In this document: positions 6,207 to 8,481 of the stretch, one piece after another
How positions within the stretch are numbered: the stretch's first letter is position 1
How the letters are laid out: every line of letters begins with the position of its first letter
DNA from: Deinococcus sp.
GTDB taxonomy: Bacteria; Deinococcota; Deinococci; Deinococcales; Deinococcaceae
Assembly: GCA_025351205.1 (NCBI GenBank)
Contig: JANXWI010000128.1
Span: 1-8,481, forward strand
Length of the DNA stretch: 8,481 nt
Reading direction: 5' to 3'
Notes under the pieces: generated by a model
Told to the model about the DNA's origin: nothing
Seen by the model: only the letters and a program-made list of their open reading frames with translations
Database searches by the model: none
Position numbers and translations under genes: made by a program

Positions 6207-6388
6207 ACGGACGAGCCAGGGCTACCGCAAAATCAGTCCAGGATTGAACCCGGCTCAGTCGCAGTCGCAGTCAACTTGGAGAAAACCTCGATTCCACCCT
6301 GGGAGAGATTGAAAATCTTCGTCTGGCACAGAAAAGTATGAGACTGTCTGCCTGTTTTTCGACTTTGCGGTAGCCCTGACGGACGAGC
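6207..6388. mobile_element. MITE with flanking target-site duplication
   Basis: A non-coding insertion of 162 bp (6217-6378) lies 37 nt after birA. Its ends are 18-bp terminal inverted repeats: 6217-6234 starts CAGGGCTACCGCAAA, and 6361-6378 is its reverse complement with one mismatch. Both ends abut exact copies of ACGGACGAGC (6207-6216 and 6379-6388), a 10-bp target duplication. It is too short for a transposase, so it would be moved by a full-length IS sharing the same ends. A duplication of about 10 bp fits IS4-family elements, but the family is an inference. The interior includes a short CAGTCG tandem (6256-6272). Confidence 0.85.
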
Positions 6389-6638
6389 GAGAACGCAGGC
6401 CAGATTCATTCCCACTCTGAGCGGGCGACGGTCATCTGAAGCGGTTTGCAGGGCAGCGGAATGACGACGCCTGTTCTGATGGCCCGTCGTGCCTGCTGCC
6501 CCAATCTGACCGGAAGGGTCACCGATTCCGTTCTGTATTTTGTTCAGATCGGCGCCTCAATTCACCGACCATCTGGCGCTACACTTCTGGTCTCAAGACC
6601 TTAAGGCAGTCTTCATCCTGGTCGTGGGTGGCCTGAAA
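6389..6638. other. Non-coding stretch between the MITE and the DnaA-box cluster
   Basis: I see no gene here. It contains an imperfect hairpin (GGGCAGC 6451-6457 and ACGACG 6464-6469, pairing with CGTCGT 6485-6490 and GCTGCCC 6495-6501). It also has a modest AT-richer patch (about 6528-6550) and the palindrome CCTTAAGG (6599-6606) just before the first DnaA box. None of these is a convincing terminator or promoter. Confidence 0.5.
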
Positions 6639-6813
6639 GTTATCCACAGGGTTATCCACAGGCGTTGTGGATAAGACCCTTCAGACCCGCCTGAAGGTGG
6701 GTTGCTGACCGCCGATAAACGCCGTGTGAGAGCGGGTAAAGCTGCCCAAAACCGGGTCGGTGGAACTTTACCAGAGTTATCCACAGGCAGGCGTTTCACT
6801 GTGGATAACTCTG
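6639..6813. promoter_or_regulatory. Cluster of five perfect DnaA boxes (oriC-like or titration locus)
   Basis: Five exact copies of the DnaA box TTATCCACA are present. Those on the plus strand are at 6640-6648, 6652-6660 and 6777-6785. Those on the minus strand are at 6666-6674 and 6800-6808. The first two form a perfect 12-bp tandem repeat (GTTATCCACAGG at 6639-6650 and 6651-6662). Boxes 2 and 3 form a head-to-head pair with a 5-nt gap. Boxes 4 and 5 lie in a perfect 15-bp inverted repeat (6772-6786 and 6799-6813) with a 12-nt loop. A further hairpin, CCTTCAG/CTGAAGG, is at 6678-6697. No dnaA, dnaN, parAB or rep gene and no strong AT-rich unwinding region is visible nearby. Replication origin, DnaA titration or gene regulation all remain possible. 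Confidence 0.8.
6678..6697. repeat. Hairpin within the DnaA-box cluster
   Basis: CCTTCAG (6678-6684) and CTGAAGG (6691-6697) are perfect 7-bp arms around a 6-nt loop, placed just after box 3. There is no T-run on either side, so it is not an obvious terminator. Confidence 0.5.
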
Positions 6814-7458
6814 TGGAAAGCCTTCCTGGGCCGCTGTCCTGGCCGCCTTCACAAAGTCGCGGACCTTCTGAACATCCTTGATGCCGGGCGCTGATTCCAG
6901 CTGGCTCACGGCGTCTACCCCGCCCGGACGCAGCGCCCGGATGGCCCGCGCCACATTGCCTGGCCCCAGCCCTCCGGCCAGCCAGGCCCCCGCCGGGAAG
7001 CTGGAGCGCAGGCTGTCCCAGTCGAGCGGCTGCCCGCTGCCGGGGTTGGGCGCGTCAAGCATCAGCGTCTGATTTGGGAATACAGGACCTTCCGGCGTGC
7101 CGCCCGCCCCGCTCAGCTCTTCCTGGCGCAGCACACGCAGAACGGGATGGTAGCAGGCGAGCGTGTCCAGGTAAAGACTTGACACCTCGCCGTGAATCTG
7201 CACCGCCGACAGACGCGCCCTTTCTGCGGTCCTTAGCACCCCGTCCAGGGGCTGATCCAGAAAGACGCCCACCCGGCCCACCGCCGGACCCACGCTCAGG
7301 CTGATCTCGCGGGCCAGTTCCACGCCCACCAGCCGTTTGCTGCCCGGCGCGAAAATCAGGCCGATGGCGTCGGCTCCGGCCTCGGCGCTCAGCTGCGCGT
7401 CGTGCAGACTGGTGGTGCCGCAGATTTTCACGCGCAGGGTGTAGGGGGCGGAGGTCAC
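6796..7458 (-). CDS. trpF: Phosphoribosylanthranilate isomerase
   Basis: A 220-residue (beta/alpha)8-barrel enzyme that isomerises N-(5-phosphoribosyl)anthranilate to CdRP in cytoplasmic tryptophan synthesis. Signatures are VKICGTT (10-16, general base Cys13), GADAIGLIFAPGSKR (28-42), VGVFLDQ (63-69), AVQIHG (85-90), LMLDAP (132-137, general acid Asp135), WLAGGLGPGNV (159-169) and GVDAVSQLESAPGIKD (180-195). The phosphate-loop motif is usually of the GVDxSSGVE type, so VSQLE replacing the Ser-Gly-Val part is notable. The last ~10 residues run into DnaA-box DNA: SYPQ and the stop belong to the 15-bp inverted repeat. The GTG start at 7458 has a start-proximal promoter and no Shine-Dalgarno sequence. 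No other trp gene is in the window. It follows the frameshifted Cys-motif gene in the same direction by 31 nt. Confidence 0.93.
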   Translation of the reverse strand: MTSAPYTLRVKICGTTSLHDAQLSAEAGADAIGLIFAPGSKRLVGVELAREISLSVGPAVGRVGVFLDQPLDGVLRTAERARLSAVQIHGEVSSLYLDTLACYHPVLRVLRQEELSGAGGTPEGPVFPNQTLMLDAPNPGSGQPLDWDSLRSSFPAGAWLAGGLGPGNVARAIRALRPGGVDAVSQLESAPGIKDVQKVRDFVKAARTAAQEGFPQSYPQ

Positions 7459-7493
7459 GGGGGGCAGGATAGCAGCCTATGGAAGCGGGTCAA
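7459..7493 (-). promoter_or_regulatory. Leaderless-type promoter of trpF
   Basis: Read on the minus strand: TTGACC (7488-7493), 16 nt, TATCCT (7466-7471), then 7 nt to the GTG at 7458. The -35 box contains the TGA stop codon (7490-7492) of the upstream reading frame, so trpF is independently transcribed right at the end of the preceding unit. Confidence 0.65.
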
Positions 7494-7977
7494 GGTTCCA
7501 CCTCTCCAACGACGAGATCGGCATAACCTCGGCGCACAATCTCTTCTAACTTCGCCCACGATGACCCGCCATCATATATTTGGTCGCCTGTCTCACCAAC
7601 CGTCCATATCTCATTCTTATATATTGCGGCAAGCACCGAATTGTTATCTATAATTCTAGGATCAAGCCATAAAGCCTCACATTCTAGAGCAGTTGTCCGA
7701 ATTCCGGTACGAGAGAACAACCAGGGCGTCCCTCCATTGTCTTGGGCAGAACGGACGCGCCTGGGCACGCCTGCCCGCCTCCCAATTGCTCGACTAAATT
7801 CACTCCCGCTGGTCGGTCAAAAAGAGAAAGCCTTTTTGACAAATGCTTTATACAGACAACACAAAGTTTATTTTGAGAAGAAATTCTGAATGTTAAAGGA
7901 CCTACACCGCAACAAGGACAACTATCATGTATGTAGTAGGCCGATAATCGGTTGACATTGGACCGTGAACCTTCCAT
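7490..7977 (-). pseudogene. Frameshifted small Cys-motif protein gene, AT-rich
   Basis: Two overlapping minus-strand frames together look like one broken gene. The first starts at ATG 7977 and carries MEGSRSN then CPCCG (20-24) and CVVC (39-42), a zinc-ribbon-like pair of Cys motifs. It continues to a stop at 7684-7686, with increasingly unnatural residues after about residue 57. The second frame is open from 7816 to the TGA at 7490-7492. It reads SEFSRAIGRRAG, then NGGTPWLFSRTGI, and ends in a plausible acidic helix and strand (AKLEEIVRRGYADLVVGEV). One missing base near 7810 would join them into a protein of about 160 residues. The start overlaps the holB stop as TAATG, with GGGGAAGGG just upstream, so translation is coupled to holB. 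The DNA is visibly more AT-rich than its neighbours, which suggests transfer. The family is not recognised. A sequencing error or two separate short genes are alternatives. Confidence 0.5.
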
Positions 7978-8481
7978 TACCCTTCCCCAAACGCGGCCCT
8001 TAAATCCAGCACGAACACCTGAAAGCTCAGGCTGGGGCTGGCGTACACCTCCAGCGCCGAGAGCAGGCGTTCCAGGGCGGTGTCGGCGGCGGCGCGTACG
8101 GCGGGCGTCTCGGCCCTCCAGACGTAGCGCAGCGCCTGAGTGTGCCACTCGGTGTCGAAACGCTTCTCCAGGGCCTCTGTGGCCTCCAGAGCGCCCATCA
8201 GACCGCCGCGCAGGGCGTCGGTCAGGGTGCGGGCGTCCTGCAACGCGGCGGCCACCTTCTCGGCCTCTGCGAGCACGCCGGGGCGGCCCGCCGCCAGTTC
8301 CAGCAGGTCGGGAGCGAACGCGGCCAGCCCGGCCTGCATTCGGCGGTCAGACACCGGCTGCACGTTCAGCCTCGCCGTGCGGCTGACGATGGTGGGCATC
8401 ACCAGCCCCACGTCTTCGCTCAGAAACAGAAACAGCGCATTGTGCGGCGGTTCCTCGACCAGTTTCAGCAGCGCGTTGGCG
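7977..8481 (-). CDS. holB: DNA polymerase III subunit delta', C-terminal part
   Basis: The 3' portion (167 codons plus stop) of a gene that begins beyond the right edge. Delta' is a subunit of the clamp-loader complex that opens and loads the sliding clamp on primed DNA. The visible part begins with ANALLKLVEEPPHNALF, the conserved AAA+ segment of DnaX/HolB proteins, followed by FLFLSED and the SRT-type motif (IVSRTARLNVQPVS). A helical C-terminal domain follows, as expected for clamp-loader collar domains. The C-terminal part is divergent, and an assignment to a DnaX-like paralogue cannot be fully excluded, though the absence of a long tail after the collar favours HolB. Its TAA overlaps the ATG of the next gene (TAATG), which indicates one transcript. 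Confidence 0.75.
   Translation of the reverse strand, partial: ANALLKLVEEPPHNALFLFLSEDVGLVMPTIVSRTARLNVQPVSDRRMQAGLAAFAPDLLELAAGRPGVLAEAEKVAAALQDARTLTDALRGGLMGALEATEALEKRFDTEWHTQALRYVWRAETPAVRAAADTALERLLSALEVYASPSLSFQVFVLDLRAAFGEG

Noticed and set aside
4969..6312. 447-codon plus-strand open frame over birA
   Set aside because: Its product is an Arg/Gly/Ala/Pro-rich low-complexity shadow of birA in another frame, with no domain.
6233..6415. 60-codon minus-strand open frame through the MITE
   Set aside because: It crosses the element boundary and the target duplication, so it is not an ancestral transposase frame; no transposase motif is seen.
1..8481. CRISPR arrays, tRNA or rRNA genes, and riboswitches
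   Set aside because: No regularly spaced repeats, cloverleaf-type sequences, rRNA-like stretches or recognised aptamer cores were seen; a covariance-model scan would be needed to exclude small RNAs.

Overview
The window is high-GC bacterial DNA and most resembles a Deinococcus-type genome. The evidence is an adenosylcobalamin-dependent (class II) ribonucleotide reductase tail, a secreted LysM plus C39-like peptidase, and several genes whose -10 box sits only 6-7 nt before the start codon. That last layout is typical of leaderless transcription, which is reported as common in Deinococcus. The genus is an inference; no rRNA or other marker is present.

Layout, left to right. The 3' end of nrdJ (+) is followed after 11 nt by a DUF3800 gene (+), probably acquired. 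Next is a secreted LysM/C39-like peptidase gene (+), which faces a lipoprotein gene (-); a long hairpin between them probably terminates both. Divergent from the lipoprotein gene is a TetR-family regulator (+), followed by an uncharacterised eight-helix membrane protein (+). Matching TACTTAAC-containing inverted repeats precede both genes, so they look like a regulator-target pair. After a terminator-like hairpin and a REP-like palindromic element comes birA (+), encoding biotin protein ligase with a DNA-binding domain.

The birA-trpF gap (6170-6795) is the most unusual part. It holds an apparently intact 162-bp MITE with 18-bp terminal inverted repeats and a perfect 10-bp target duplication. 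It also holds five perfect DnaA boxes (TTATCCACA) in about 170 bp, the last one inside the 3' end of trpF. No dnaA, dnaN or rep gene is visible here, so this may be a DnaA-titration or regulatory locus or part of an unrecognised origin.

The right end is a minus-strand cluster: partial holB (DNA polymerase III delta'), a stop-start-coupled small Cys-motif gene that appears frameshifted and is AT-rich, then trpF with its own leaderless-type promoter. The genes form no single pathway. They are mostly housekeeping functions (dNTP synthesis, biotinylation, tryptophan synthesis, replication clamp loading) interspersed with envelope proteins and small mobile or accessory insertions.
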